A stretch of DNA of 64,000 bases from Mercurialis annua (lineage: Eukaryota; Streptophyta; Magnoliopsida; Malpighiales; Euphorbiaceae): the NCBI RefSeq assembly GCF_937616625.2, contig NC_065571.1, positions 10,666,501 to 10,730,500 of the forward strand, written 5' to 3'. Below are positions 21,401-32,404 of the stretch, in pieces (the first letter of the stretch is position 1; each line of letters begins with the position of its first letter). The translations under genes were made by a program, and so were the position numbers. Under the pieces are notes generated by a model. It was not told the DNA's origin. It did not search any database and was given only the letters and a program-made list of their open reading frames with translations.

Positions 21401-23614
21401 CATTTGTAAAAGTAATTTGCCTACAATTTTGCAAAAGTGCATCATTTTTTAAAATATTAGTAAAATGTGATTTAAAAAGATATTTTTAGGTCAATTAAGG
21501 ATGGTATTCGGTCATTTCTGTCTCTAAATTTGTTCATAATGTACAATTTTATTTTATTGACTTAAAAATATAGAGTATTGTTTTAATTAATCAAAATGAC
21601 TGAAAGTGAATTATTTGACCATGAGTCACAAATTGAAGGACTAAGTTGACCCTTTCCTAAAAATTATACTGCCTTGACATCTGCCAAAGAAGTTCGAGTC
21701 TATGTTTGCAGAAAATAGCGAGAATTAGAACTGGCATACGGAAATGCAAACTCATAGGGCGACTAACTATACATTGGGCGATTAATGCATCCCTTTGATT
21801 TTTTTCTTTTTTAAACTTATTTAAATTTAAAAAAAAAATTATACATTGGGCGATTAATGCATCACTACATAAGTTTTTTTTTTAAAAAAATAAATCTTGC
21901 TGGGTCAAAACTCAAAACAAAACATAAATTTTGTGAAATTATGTAAGAATTGTATCTTACTGAGATAAAACCCCAAACAAAATGATGGAAAACAATTGTT
22001 TTTGTTATCTAGTACTATTGACTTATGGAGAAATTCTTATGTAGACTAAGTCCACCACGTCATCCATGGACTAAGCCAATCATATTATAACATCTCATTA
22101 AAATGAGGGTATTCTTGTAATTTCGTTTGTTATTTGCATACACTTTTGAATAATGATATTACAAGAATACCCTCATTTTAATGAGGTGTTATGACATGAT
22201 TGGCTTAGTCTACGGATGACGTGGTGGACTTAGTCTACCTAACAATTTCTCTGACTTATGTAGTGTGAAGAAATTTGACATTTTGATATAACCAATAAAT
22301 GTGACATTATGTTAGTTAAGGACTAAATTAGCATTCTGATTAAAGCAAATCGAACTATTGAATCCATCAAAACTAAGTACTTATAAATCCATGATTAATA
22401 TAGCTGCAATCTTGATTATTTCAGGTGCCGGGATATTTGGTCATCTCTCAGATTCTAAACTCGGAAGAAAAGGCTCTCTAATAGTAGTTTGCATCTTAAA
22501 CGCCTTATTCGGTTGCTTAACCGCACTTTCTCCAAACTATTGGACCTATCTTATCCTCCGTCTCCTCACCGGTTTCAGCACCGGGGGCGTCGGTCTCTGC
22601 GCCTTCGTCCTCGCTACCGAGCCTGTCGGACCTACTAAACGTGGCACAGCAGGCATGTCCACTTTCTACTTCTTTTCAACTGGAATCGCCTTATTATCGG
22701 GTATAGCATACGTTTTTCGCTCGTGGCGCGTACTCTACACCGCATCTTCTATCCCTTCGATTCTATTCCTCGTCCTTGTTCTTCCGTTTATCTCGGAGTC
22801 GCCGCGATGGTACCTTGTTCGTGGCAGAGTAAATGAAGCAATGAAGATTATGAGCGCGATAGCCAAATCTAACGGACACCATCTTCCTGACAGAGTAATT
22901 CTAGCACTCGACGAAGAAACAAATAATAGTTGTAGCATTGATGAGGAAAAGAAACTTACCACTAAAGATCAAGCAATAACGGGTTCTTTAATAGATGTAA
23001 TTCGGTCTCCGATGACCCGAATACGACTCTTCCTAACTGTGGGAATAAGCTTTTTGTGCTCTATTGTATACTACGGCCTTAGCCTAAACGTTGTGAACCT
23101 CGAAACGGATCTTTACCTCACTGTCCTGCTTAATGCAGTAGCTGAAATGCCAGCATTTACTATAACAGCAGTATTATTGAACAAATTCGGACGGAAACCG
23201 TTAGCTGTAGGAACACAATGGTTCAGCGGAGTATTTTGCTTATTCGGAAGTTTGATCGGAATTTTAATCGGTAGTTTTGGAGTATGGAAAGTAATAAGAA
23301 TGATTTGCGGAGTTTTGGGTATATTTGGTATGGCAGGGACTTATAATTTACTCTTTATATACACAGCAGAGTTGTTTCCTACAGTAGTAAGAAATGCTGC
23401 ACTTGGATGTGCAACACAAGCAGCGCAAATGGGTGCAATTTTAGCACCTTTTGTTGTCGTTTTAGGCGGTGGGTTGCCGTTTGCAGTGTTTGCGGTGTGT
23501 GGAATTATGAGTGGGTTCCTTGCGTTTTACTTGCCGGAGACGCTAAATCGGCCGTTATACGATACAATGACTGGGATGGAGAATGGTGAAAGTGATCAAT
23601 GTAGACTAGTTTAA
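17329..23614 (+). CDS. Organic cation/carnitine transporter (OCT family, MFS), two exons
   Basis: Complete gene for a plant organic cation/carnitine transporter of the major facilitator superfamily, 535 residues. Exon 1 is 17329-17746 and exon 2 is 22425-23614; the 4678-bp GT-AG intron joins in phase 1 to give the continuous CMIG-AGIFGHLSDSKLGRKG. The N-terminal cytosolic tail is proline-rich. The first membrane helix begins at HFVLTSLAW, followed by the large cysteine-containing extracytosolic loop typical of OCTs. The DSKLGRKG block is the MFS loop 2-3 signature and SPRWYLVRGR the sugar-porter-type signature after helix 6; AELFPTVVRN follows in the second half. Total coding length is an exact multiple of three with no internal stops. 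Homologues move carnitine, polyamines or other cations across plasma or vacuolar membranes; the substrate here is not deducible. An open frame continuing past 17746 is intron read-through. Confidence 0.93.
18388..18450. repeat. (TA)n-(TG)n compound microsatellite in transporter intron
   Basis: About 20 TA units (18390-18430) run directly into TG units (18431-18450). It lies in intron 1 of the transporter gene. Confidence 0.95.
20268..20643. mobile_element. Fold-back MITE in transporter intron
   Basis: Ends GGCTTAATTACTTAAAAAC and its complement; almost the whole 376 bp is an inverted repeat (CACCTCTACCCCGAGACAC mirrored near 20530-20550). Flanks TCATTTTAG and TCTTTTTAG are similar but not identical. 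It shares its terminal motif with the element at 56251-56625. Confidence 0.78.
20807..21328 (-). mobile_element. Short non-autonomous Helitron in transporter intron
   Basis: On the minus strand it begins TCTATACTATATATAAAAGC (complement of 21309-21328) after an A, and ends with hairpin ACGTGC-ATA-GCACGT then CTAG (complement of 20807-20810) before a T. This matches the Helitron rule of 5' TC, 3' hairpin plus CTRR, and insertion between A and T without duplication. Near the 5' end is a run of 14 G (C on the plus strand, 21288-21301). At 522 bp it has no Rep/helicase gene. Confidence 0.82.
22028..22251. mobile_element. Mutator-like fold-back MITE in transporter intron
   Basis: 224-bp element with ends GAGAAATTCTTATGTAGAC and GTCTACCTAACAATTTCTC, flanked by a perfect, non-A/T-only 9-bp duplication TGACTTATG (22019-22027 and 22252-22260). 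A central arm ATTACAAGAATACCCTCATT pairs with its complement. The element at 55506-55649 shares its termini. The right end lies about 170 bp before the exon 2 acceptor site. Confidence 0.9.
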
Positions 23615-24540
23615 AGTTGTTTGTTTGATGTTGTTCAATTGTTGTAATGTTTCGTTTTACAGTGTTTGTAATTTAAGGCTTTGAGAATGAATGAGCAGTG
23701 CAAGGAGCAAACCTAACAGAGTCAATAAAAATTTAATCGAATCGAAATTATCGAACCGAATCCATAAAAATTTAAAATATTTCAATACAAATCGAATTGG
23801 TTATGTTGTTTTTTATTTGATTTGTATCAAAACCTGTAAAATCCCGTAATTTGCAGAAGTAAATTTTGGCCAATAAGTGATAATTTGGACACTCGGGGAT
23901 TAGAAATAATAATAAATAAATTTGTTAATCTTTAAATGAGGTTGATAATTACTCGGATAAATTTATTGAAGCTATCGAGGTGTTAGATTTTTATTTGGAT
24001 TTTTTTAAAGAGAATTGAATGTGAGCGGGGCTACGGAATTTAAAAAAAAATGAAATAAAATTAACTTAAAAGTCCCTAGAAAATGTTTTTAATATTTTTA
24101 TCCTTAAACTATATCTAAGATTTTATGATAAAAATATAAACCCTTGAAAAAATATTGTTTTCGAGAATAATTTCCGTAATATGTATTTTTAAGACTTTAT
24201 TTTACAATGTATAAGAAATTTTGAGCTAATGACATAATTGAGCTAAAGGAGATAAATGACAAGGTAGTTATTTAATTTACATAAAAACTAAGGGATTGAA
24301 GTGCACCTTAGCCATTAATATATATAGTACACGTTAGAATCAAAAAAATCCCTAGATTTTTCATCTCCTTCATCGTGAATCAAGCTCCCCAACCGAACCC
24401 TACCCATCAAAAATTATAACTCCTCCAACCTTCTCTAAAATCAACAAATTAAAGGAATAAGTTGTTGATTTTAGTATTAATGATGATGGATTAAGAGTTA
24501 TTTGGTGTTTTCATGCTTAAACTTTGATTATATATGGTTG
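23615..24540. other. 3' flank of transporter gene and A+T-rich spacer
   Basis: Immediately after the stop codon is the presumed 3' UTR (to about 23700). The rest shows no gene; patches such as GAACCGAAT and AAATCGAATTGG resemble decayed plant repeat sequence. Confidence 0.5.
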
Positions 24541-24840
24541 AAATTGAAATTTTAAAATCACTGATTACATACTAAAGTCCCTCTACTATTAACTTTTATT
24601 TCATCTAGTCCTCATACAAAATTTTGGGTCAAAATATCCCTGTATTTTTCAGAATCTTACCTGAAATAAACTATCAAAAAAAGATAAGTTTGATTCCTAG
24701 AATTTTCAAGCAGCAGTACTGATAAGTACAAAAATAAGAATTGTTTTAAACAATTTAGTCCATTTTTCTTAAAACACTTGAATAAGAAGTAAATAAACTT
24801 CTCAAAAATATTAAAAAATATTTTTTGAATAAAAGAAGTA

Positions 24841-25112
24841 CTCCCTCCGTCCCAATAGAGTTGTCCACTTTGTGAAATTTTTTTGTCCCAAAATACTTGT
24901 CCACTTTCAAAAAATAACTAACTTTTACACTCAATTTTCCTATATCACCCCTATTTAAAATTCACTAATGAGTAAATTGAAAGTGGACCCTATATTAAAT
25001 AGGGGTATGACAAGAAAAGTAAAGAAAATTTTGCAAAACCCATGAACAATAATTGCTTTTCTTAAACTGTGTGATAAAGACAAAGTGGACAACTCTATTG
25101 GGACGGAGGGAG
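24841..25112. mobile_element. Stowaway-type MITE (Tc1/mariner)
   Basis: Ends CTCCCTCCGTCCCA and its complement TGGGACGGAGGGAG, flanked by TA on both sides (24839-24840 and 25113-25114), the Stowaway hallmark. 272 bp. Inverted pairing continues inward (ATAGAGTTGTCCAC and GTGGACAACTCTAT). It lies just upstream of the endogenous virus reading frames. Confidence 0.93.
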
Positions 25113-25190
25113 TAAATAAACTTCTGAAATAGTGTAATTAACACTGTTTAAAAAATAATTAATTAAATTAAGCTTAATTAAGCTAGTTTA

Positions 25191-26690
25191 ATGGGTAATC
25201 CAGTCGAGAGTTCAGACTCTAGCAATCCATCAGGAATGACTTCACTACACAACGTGCAAAGTGAAGTGCACCAACTCCTTGAACATTTTCATGCAAAAGG
25301 AATTTTAGGTGATTCACCAGAAGAAAGATCTACTTTAGCAAATGAAGTAGGAAAACTGGTAAATGAAAGGTTAGACGCAATTGAAAGGGAAAAAGGGTTA
25401 AAAAAGGCAAAAGGACCAATAATTGAAAAAGAAATTCTTCAACTAAGAAAAGAAAAAATTGTTCCTTTTATTGCAGATCCGGCAACGAAAGCAGCCAACA
25501 TGAATAACAATAATTTAGCACAAGACCTTAGAAAATCCTTAGGTTTGGTAGAAGAAGCCCCTCTGCATATAGATGACATAATTTTTAATGAGTTAGTCTC
25601 TACAAAAAGAACAATATACAAACCTAATTATCCTCATAGGACAAAAGAAGAATTTATGCCTAGGGATAACCCTTTAAGACCGGTAATTAGCCCGGCAGTA
25701 TTTCTCAACTTAGATTGTGAAAAACATGCGCCTGAAAAAATAGATGGGTGGATTACTATGATTAGATTTACAGTCAAATCAGGTGGTTACACTTCTGGAG
25801 GTGCCTACGAATTGTGCAAAGCCACCATGGTTGGAAATGCTCAAAAATACTGGGAATCACTAATAGCTCACACTCCAATAAAAAAAGAAATTGATAGAGA
25901 AATATTTGCTGATGGAGTTCTAGCTATAGTGGTAGATGCCTTGAAAAGAGAATTTTGTGATTTTTCATTGTCCACAGAGTCATTAGAAAAAGAACAATCT
26001 TTAATGGCTTTAATGAAACTACAAATCTGTGACATGTGCTATTTTGATAACTTTGCCTGTGAATTTCAAAAATATTATTATAATTTAGACTTGGCAGCCC
26101 AAAATTACATGTCAGGATTATTTTTTGCTAAACTCCCGGATCCTTGGCCGGAAGTAGCAAAGACTGCATTTCAACTTCTCCTAAATGAAGACAAAGTGGC
26201 CAATGGTTTAGGAGGAAGGATACAAGCAGTGAGATATGCTATGAGAAAAGCATGCACAGAACTCCAAGTAAGGCAAGACGCAAAACGTCTTCCTTATTTA
26301 AACAAGAGCTGTTGTTCTCAGATTGAGTATGTTCCAGGAAGGTATGGATGTTCTTCTGGAACAGAAGAAAAAACCAGAACAGGATATTCTTCAAAGAAGA
26401 AAAGTTTCAAAGGATATAGGAAGAGAAGAATATCAAGAAAGGATAGAGAGGACAAGAGAAAGTCTGATAGGCCAGGTAGGTTTATTAGAAAAAGAAGTAA
26501 CCTTAGAGACAAAGATAGGATAGATGCATTCAAGCAAAAATATGGTAGAGAACCAAAATGTGCTAAGGGAAAACCGTTGAGCAACTGTTCTTGTTGCTGG
26601 GTGTGTGGCTCTAAGAGTCATAAAGCTGATACATGTCCTCAAAAGAATAAGCGAATAGAAAAATCTTCGGATAGTATTCTTCGAAAATGA
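25191..26690 (+). pseudogene. Endogenous caulimovirid coat-protein-like ORF
   Basis: A 499-residue open frame resembling the coat protein region of a plant pararetrovirus. Residues about 130-365 match the general capsid-like core. A strongly basic stretch (about residues 395-445, rich in K and R) precedes a CCHC zinc knuckle at residues about 469-482 with spacing C-x2-C-x4-H-x4-C, as in caulimovirid capsid proteins that bind the RNA genome. The frame ends shortly after the knuckle. The movement-protein frame overlaps it by about 32 nt in a different phase, suggesting that an indel split an originally continuous reading frame. It is labelled pseudogene because the provirus lacks replication genes; the frame itself has no internal stop. 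Confidence 0.8.
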
Positions 26691-27795
26691 GAGTCTAGCA
26701 TATGAACCAATAGATGAGGAAGAATTTTCTGATATAGACTCTGAAATAGATTCAATTTATGAAGTCGTTTCTGAATATGAAACTGATAATGATGAATATG
26801 TTTTATGGAAAGCTCAATTATTCATGATGAACACTTCAGGAGCTGACATGGATGACGAATTAGTACCATTGGATACTACTCTGGTACATGAAGAGTCCTT
26901 TCAGTACGAGGATCCATCTAGAAACTGTCTAGAATGGAAACTACTTAAGGTAGACATCAGTTCTATTTATAGTAAGTCTAGATTTAGCTTCAAATCAATA
27001 GTCGATATCTCCCAATCTGAATCCACAGCTCAGGTTTCTAGCATAGAATTAGAAACGTTGGATGTATCTCTGATTACACTTGCCAAAATTAGAGAGATGA
27101 TGAATAAGTCTAAAGGTGAATACAAATACATCCATGTTGGTTTAGTCCAAGTAGGATTGGTCCCTTTGTTTAATCTCCCAGTGGACAGTCCTGTGATAGC
27201 AGCAGTCTTAGACAAAAGATGGAAGGAATTTAAAGACCAGCTAATATCAGGTGTTCAGACTAACCTAGCAAATGGTCCAGTCTGGTTTCAAGCTTATCCA
27301 AATTATTTGATGGCTTTAAGCGATAAATGTTTGGGAAATTCATTAACTCTTAGGATAAAATCCTCTAAGATGAATATAATGAGTTCTCAGGCCAAGTATT
27401 TGGCGTATCACACTCGGATTGTCTTTAGACTAATCAACACGACAAATCCAGGAGTGAGGAACATTTCTAAATTAACAGAATTGTTCGAAGAAGGTTCAGA
27501 TAACTATAAGCAATTCAATAGGAAAGAGATAAATCCTGTAGAACTTAGTTGGCCTAAAAGTTGGGTGCTTACAGAACCAGCTGAATCTTCAAGACAAATA
27601 GGATCTTCTCAAATAACTCAAAGAGAAAAATATATTATTTTGAATCTAGAAGAGCCTATGAGAGGTTTTAGAATCTCTGATCCTATTCTCAGGAGATCAT
27701 TATCATCTAGGAACATGTTTAATCCTACGATTGTAGACCAACTTCCTAGAAGACCAACTTTAGTGCTGTATGGGAATCTAATTATTGTAAATTAG
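26659..27795 (+). pseudogene. Endogenous caulimovirid movement-protein-like ORF
   Basis: Open from 26659 to 27795, with the first ATG at 26824 (323 residues from there). The central part contains YIHVGLVQVGLVPLF, DKRWKEFKDQ and NGPVWFQAYPNYLMAL, the pattern of the 30K-superfamily movement proteins of plant pararetroviruses, which widen plasmodesmata for cell-to-cell spread. An acidic region precedes it. The last residues come from a 49-bp sequence that is repeated in the promoter region (27755-27803 and 28482-28529), so the natural C-terminus was apparently lost at a rearrangement junction. No protease or reverse transcriptase follows. Confidence 0.78.
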
Positions 27796-28529
27796 TGTGC
27801 ACCGGTCAGTATTTCTAGGAATTGTGCAGACAGCTCTAAGTTATGTTAAACAAACATCTAAGTTTGTTACATTTCAAATTGTGAGTACAATGATGGAATA
27901 TGAAGAGGATGGCAAGGTCTGATATCCTTATCAAATTTGGGATCTTCGTCCTGTTACCAATAGAGAACTTGTGGAACCCTAGAAAATTAATAGTCAAAAT
28001 CAAAAGTTAAGGTGGAAAATGTATGAAGAATCAAAGCTCGCAAACAAAGCTCTTCATATTGAATTCCTCAAGTCTGTTCTGGAAAATATAGTTAAGAACT
28101 CTAACTATATTATTCTCGGATATGGTAGAATGTTTATAACTATCTGGTCCAAAGATCCTGAAGTCATCGATAATGAAAGATTTATCGCTGGACGAGAAGA
28201 GGCAAAAGCATTGCTATTGAAACTAGTTAACAGGGTTGCTAGTTTGAATTTCAAATCAGAAACCTTTGAGATTTCAAAGAAAGTAGCTGAATATAGAGAA
28301 CAGCTCTTTGACAAAGCAAGACAGGAGCTAGACGAAATAAATTGGGATCTGCCGGTCACTCACTCACAGGTGGCATGACAAAAACGTCATGTGTGACGAA
28401 TGCTTCAATACATAATTGAGGCAGACACCCTTCCCAAAGCATTACATGTAAATGAGCCCATACTACTTTAGTTAGTGGAGACAACTTTAGTGCTGTATGG
28501 AATCTAATTATTGTAAATTAGTGTGCACC
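27755..28529 (+). repeat. 49-bp direct repeat inside the endogenous virus
   Basis: 27755-27803 and 28482-28529 are the same sequence (starting CAACTTTAGTGCTGTATGG, ending GTGTGCACC) apart from one extra G in the first copy. The second copy lies in the intergenic/promoter region; the first terminates the movement-protein frame. This marks a recombination or template-switch junction in the provirus. Confidence 0.88.
27806..28378 (+). pseudogene. Broken viral-type ORF upstream of the promoter region
   Basis: One reading frame runs from 27806 to the stop at 28378, interrupted by two in-frame stops (TGA near 27918, TAG near 27981). The longest intact part (28019-28378, 119 residues) is charged and helical-looking. 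Its position just upstream of the promoter region is where caulimovirids place their last gene (often the inclusion-body/transactivator protein), so it may be the C-terminal remnant of such a gene. I do not recognise the sequence itself. Confidence 0.5.
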
Positions 28530-28539
28530 AGCTAGACAA

Positions 28540-28710
28540 CAGTACCAGAGACACCAGCTGCCTTGTTTTATTATTGCGCACTACTTTTTGTTAGTGCATA
28601 TAATTATTGTTGCTTTTGAGTTGGCAAACAGCACTAGAGGCACCAACTACTTGTGTATTTTCCTATAAATACCCTGAAGTTTTATGAACAAGGGGAGCAT
28701 AAATAAATCA
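28540..28710 (+). promoter_or_regulatory. Pararetrovirus promoter-like region
   Basis: TATAAAT at 28664-28670 is followed by AATAAA at 28702-28707, a close TATA/polyadenylation pairing consistent with a terminally redundant pararetroviral transcript. Upstream are two copies of a CAG(t/c)AC(c/t)AGAG(a/g)CACCA(g/a)CT motif (near 28544 and 28630). Placement about 700 nt before the primer-binding site matches the long leader of caulimovirids. Confidence 0.55.
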
Positions 28711-29032
28711 GAGTTTCTTTCATATCATTTTCTGAGAGTTTTTTCTACTATATACCTTGTTTAGTTTACAACGGTCTGTTTTAATGAAGGAGTGTTTCAT
28801 AATCCCATAACCAATTTGAAGTGAAGCGGGCATTCATAACACAGAAGAACCTTTTAGCTGCTGGTGACGAGCATAAAGAAAGTGGAAGCTATTTGCGGAA
28901 GTTTAGTGGACCCTGTTCATTGAAGGTATATATTTTTAGATGAATACAATGTTTTATTTATCTGAAGTTGAAACTTAAAATTTTATTAATCCTTAATTGA
29001 TATAATTTAGGATTGAAGTTTTAGCTTGAAGT

Positions 29033-29347
29033 TTGATGAATGTTAATTGCTCTCATCCTGATTGTTTCCATTTAGATCACGGAGTAGGCAAGGAACCAGT
29101 AATAGGATTATTAAATTCTGTTATTGATCGTCTTAATTCTCTAAGTGTGACTTTAGAAACTTTAAATAAATCTGTAGAAAGTTTTTCTAAATATTTAGAA
29201 GAATTGACTCTTAAATAGAGTGAATTTGAAAATTATTTTTTTAAAAATAGAGAACCATTAGTTTTGTTGCAAGCTCTCGATACTTTCATGGGTATGAGAA
29301 GTTTAAGGAGTCCAGAAATAATAGACACAAATTTTAAAGATCTTTGA
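29033..29347 (+). pseudogene. Small ORF in the viral leader region
   Basis: A 61-residue frame (29033-29218) starting MMNVNCSHPDCFHLDH continues in frame after one TAG to about 29347. A Cys/His cluster near the N-terminus and heptad-like leucines (LLNSVIDRLNSLSVTLETL) are visible. Caulimovirid leaders carry short ORFs, but I do not recognise this one. Confidence 0.35.
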
Positions 29348-29391
29348 GTAAATCTTTAGTTCCGCCTTTGTAGGAGTAGGCTCACAATTGA

Positions 29392-29403
29392 TGGTATCAG
29401 AGC
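29392..29403 (+). other. tRNA-Met primer-binding site of the endogenous pararetrovirus
   Basis: TGGTATCAGAGC is complementary to the 3' end of plant initiator tRNA-Met and primes minus-strand DNA synthesis in caulimovirids and many LTR elements. No other retroelement core surrounds it, and its distance from the promoter region fits a pararetroviral leader. Confidence 0.82.
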
Positions 29404-30720
29404 CTGTCAAAGATTATTGAATTTTCTAGATATCTTTGAAAAAATTTAAAGTTTAAGGACTAAAATTGAATTGCTGAAAAATTATAGAACCTGGTTAATT
29501 GCTAAAGGACCAAGTAAAATAAAAATTAATAGTTAAAGGACGAGTTAGATACAAAAAGTTTGACAGGGACTAAACGAAACAAAAACTAATAGTACAAGGA
29601 CTTTGTAATGTATTCAGCCTTTTAAAATCTGAAATTTTCTTGTAATATGCTTTGATTTTGTGATTCACATGTTGATTAAGTTAATTATGGTTGTGGGTAG
29701 TGGATTAAGTGATTTTTTGGAAGAGAAATCAACATGCAAAATGATGTTTGATTTCTTTGAAAAATTCTAAAATTAAATAATGATCTTGTGTGAATTTTTG
29801 GTGGTTTGATGTGTTAAATGGACTTAGAGTGGTACATAGTTTGAATCATTGGACTCGTATCAACCAGAAAAGGAATTTTTGTATTCTGATTAATCCAGAT
29901 TCTGATTATATGTATAGTTAAATTGTAATACCCCGTATTTTTAAAGTACTACGTAAGGTGCTAAGAGGCGTAAATGCGAGAATTAAATCAAGGACATCAA
30001 AATTAAGTTCAAGAAATAAGAATCAGACCAAAGCGGGTCTATTAGAATTATCGTAAAATAATAATTTAAGTGAAAATTATTATTCGATAAAATTGGATTT
30101 TAGCGGGACTAAGGAAAAATCGATAAATCAAAATAAAATAATTGGTAAGTTCCAAGCTAATAAATTTTTAAGATAAGGTTCGTAAATAAATTTATGGACG
30201 TAAGAATAAATCATATAAATTTGGACGAAAGCATTTTATTAAACGGAATTTTAATTATCGAAAAAAAAAGGATATAAATAAATTATTTGGACCCGAATAA
30301 ATAAATAATGCGATGGAGTCCATTACTTATCTATAAAGAATAATCGTCAAGTTTTCGTGTAATTATGAAAACGATTAGGATCAAAGTGTAAGAATAGAAA
30401 ATCGAAGGATTTAGTTGTAAGAGGTGCCTAATTTAAGCACTTAGATAGACTTTTTACCCATCAAATTAATTAGATGAGGACACCTACTCCCCTCCACCTC
30501 TTAATCATTTTCTCTAGCAGCCAAATTAGAGATCAAAAACTCAAAAGGACTTCCATTTCTCTTCTCCATTGCCGAAGGAAAGCTCCATCAACCTAGCTTC
30601 ACTTTTTCTCAATGGAATTCAACAATTTTTGATGAATTTAGGGGCTATTTTTCAGAGATAATTCAAGGGGTTTTGGACACGTCGGAATTGCATTTTTTAG
30701 AGTTGATTCTATGCCATAAC

Positions 30721-30802
30721 TAGCAGAAAACTGCTGCAAAAATGCAGCAGAAAACTGCTGCAGAATGCAGCAGTAAACTGCTGCAATAGGCAGCAGTTGC
30801 TG
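30721..30802. repeat. CTGCTGCA/TGCAGCAG palindromic repeat inside the solo LTR
   Basis: Alternating AACTGCTGCA and ATGCAGCAG words recur four times and can pair as successive hairpins. Confidence 0.85.
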
Positions 30803-32404
30803 CTCAGTATGGCGGAGCTGCCAGTGAGCTCCGGCAGCCATAAAAATGGCACACCGACACTAGGTCGATGTACGCATACTCGAGTCCAAAATGTAGTTTT
30901 CGGAACTTCAAATATCATGGTTAAAGGGGTTTAAAACTGAGCTTATAAAATGCAGAAAAATAAACCCAAAAACAGTCTATGATGCCAAGTTTAGGCAACG
31001 ATACGGAGGTCTTTAAGCGATGTTTTTCGAGAAGGTTTAAATGGTAGATCGTAAGGGATATATGGAGAGTACATTGTAAGAGTCGGATTAGGATTTAAAC
31101 AAGTAAATAGGGCTAGGGTGATTAAAATAGATGATGAGTTAAAAATATTAAAATCTGGAAATCCTGAAATCAAGTCGCGAAGGCTACTTCGCCTATGAAA
31201 ACGGACCTTAATCCGTAGTAATATTAACCCGAAAATGGATAGAATAAATAAATGATGTTGCATTAAGTGAAATAAACGTGGTGTTGTTAAGTCGGATTAA
31301 ATATTATCCGTGCTTAAAGTTAAGTCAAAAACTGGAAATATAAGTTAGAAAAAATAAACTAAGTGTTAAAACATAATAAAGGAGCAACTTTGGAATTAAA
31401 TTGTGAACAAACGGTAAGTCGAAATGAGTTGAAATCTTCACGAAAGTTGTTCACTGAAGTATGGAGAATAAGAATGTCAAATTTGTTTTGGATTTCGACC
31501 AATATACGTGCCCTGTTTCGAGGCCTGAAACAGCAGCAATAGTAGGCTGTTTTGACAGCTTTAATTTCCAGATTTGAGGTACCAACTTCAGGATTGATTT
31601 CTGACACCTTCGGGTGCTAGTTTCACTCCGAGGTCTAAACAAAAGTTTTAGACGACATTCCGAGCTTTAGGAATGTCAATTTTATTTCGAATTTGGACCA
31701 CTTTAATTGACAGTTTTAGTAGCTCAAAGATGGTCCAAAAACACGAAATAAATAGAAAAAATTTAAAGAACTATCTTTGAGGAAAATATTGGAAACTTTA
31801 AAGACGTCGAATGAAGTTTGAATCTAAATGAAAGTCGTAGACAATGTTACGGACTATCGAAATGTCCAACTTGTTTTGAGTATGGGCTATTTTGATTAAG
31901 CGGTTTCGATAGCCGAAGTTGGCTAGAAACCCAATTTTTGGATAAGTGATTCTAGTTAGATTTTTATTAATTCGTGGAATTATCAAATTTTCGTAGACCC
32001 GGCGAGACGATTACTAACGGGACTCGGAACATGACGAACGCTATACCGCTTTGTTAATTCTCAAAGATTATGGATAGCAAGTGGTGAGTTTACAATTTAC
32101 TTTTGTGTGTTATTAATAAAAGCTATTTATTTTATTATCATTATTATTAATGCATCGCATAAAGAATTATTATTTATAGTGATTATTATTTCTTATTGAA
32201 TGTTTGTTTCTTATAAAATAAAACTAGTATAGTGATCCGAGGAAACGAGCTACCTATTGGGCGTCAATAGGCTGTGTGATCACCAGTGTCCGGTCAGTCA
32301 TAGAATTAGCATTAATAGATGTTGGTATCTAAAAATGTTTGATATGAGCTCATTATATGATGATTATGTTTGGGAATGAGGAGGATTATGCTTGGTAGAT
32401 ACGA

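Larger units (their letters stand above)
25115..29430 (+). mobile_element. Endogenous pararetrovirus (Caulimoviridae), rearranged and defective
   Basis: This segment carries, in order, a coat-protein-like frame (25191-26690), a movement-protein-like frame (26659-27795), a broken third viral-type frame (27806-28378), a promoter-like region with TATA and polyadenylation signals (about 28540-28710), a leader of about 700 nt, and a tRNA-Met primer-binding site (29392-29403). The coat-then-movement order resembles cavemoviruses and solendoviruses rather than caulimoviruses. Protease, reverse transcriptase and RNase H are entirely absent, so it cannot replicate. The outer limits are estimates: no viral feature was seen before about 25115 or beyond about 29430. 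Confidence 0.82.
24541..29640. repeat. Imperfect inverted repeats bracketing the endogenous virus
   Basis: 24541-24630 (with ACTAAAGTCCCTCTACTATT) is an imperfect inverted copy of 29550-29640 (whose complement reads CAAAGTCCTTGTACTATTAG). The repeats extend about 80-90 bp. They may be the terminal repeats of a host element into which the virus integrated, or two separate family members. Confidence 0.6.

Noticed and set aside
22358..22424. Use of the ATG at 22358 as start of a separate transporter
   Set aside because: The sequence before 22425 is intron ending TTTCAG; the protein is incomplete without exon 1.
24541..29640. Reading the whole viral locus as an LTR retrotransposon because of the tRNA-Met primer-binding site
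   Set aside because: No LTRs, gag-pol or TG...CA ends flank the site, and the frames look like caulimovirid coat and movement proteins.
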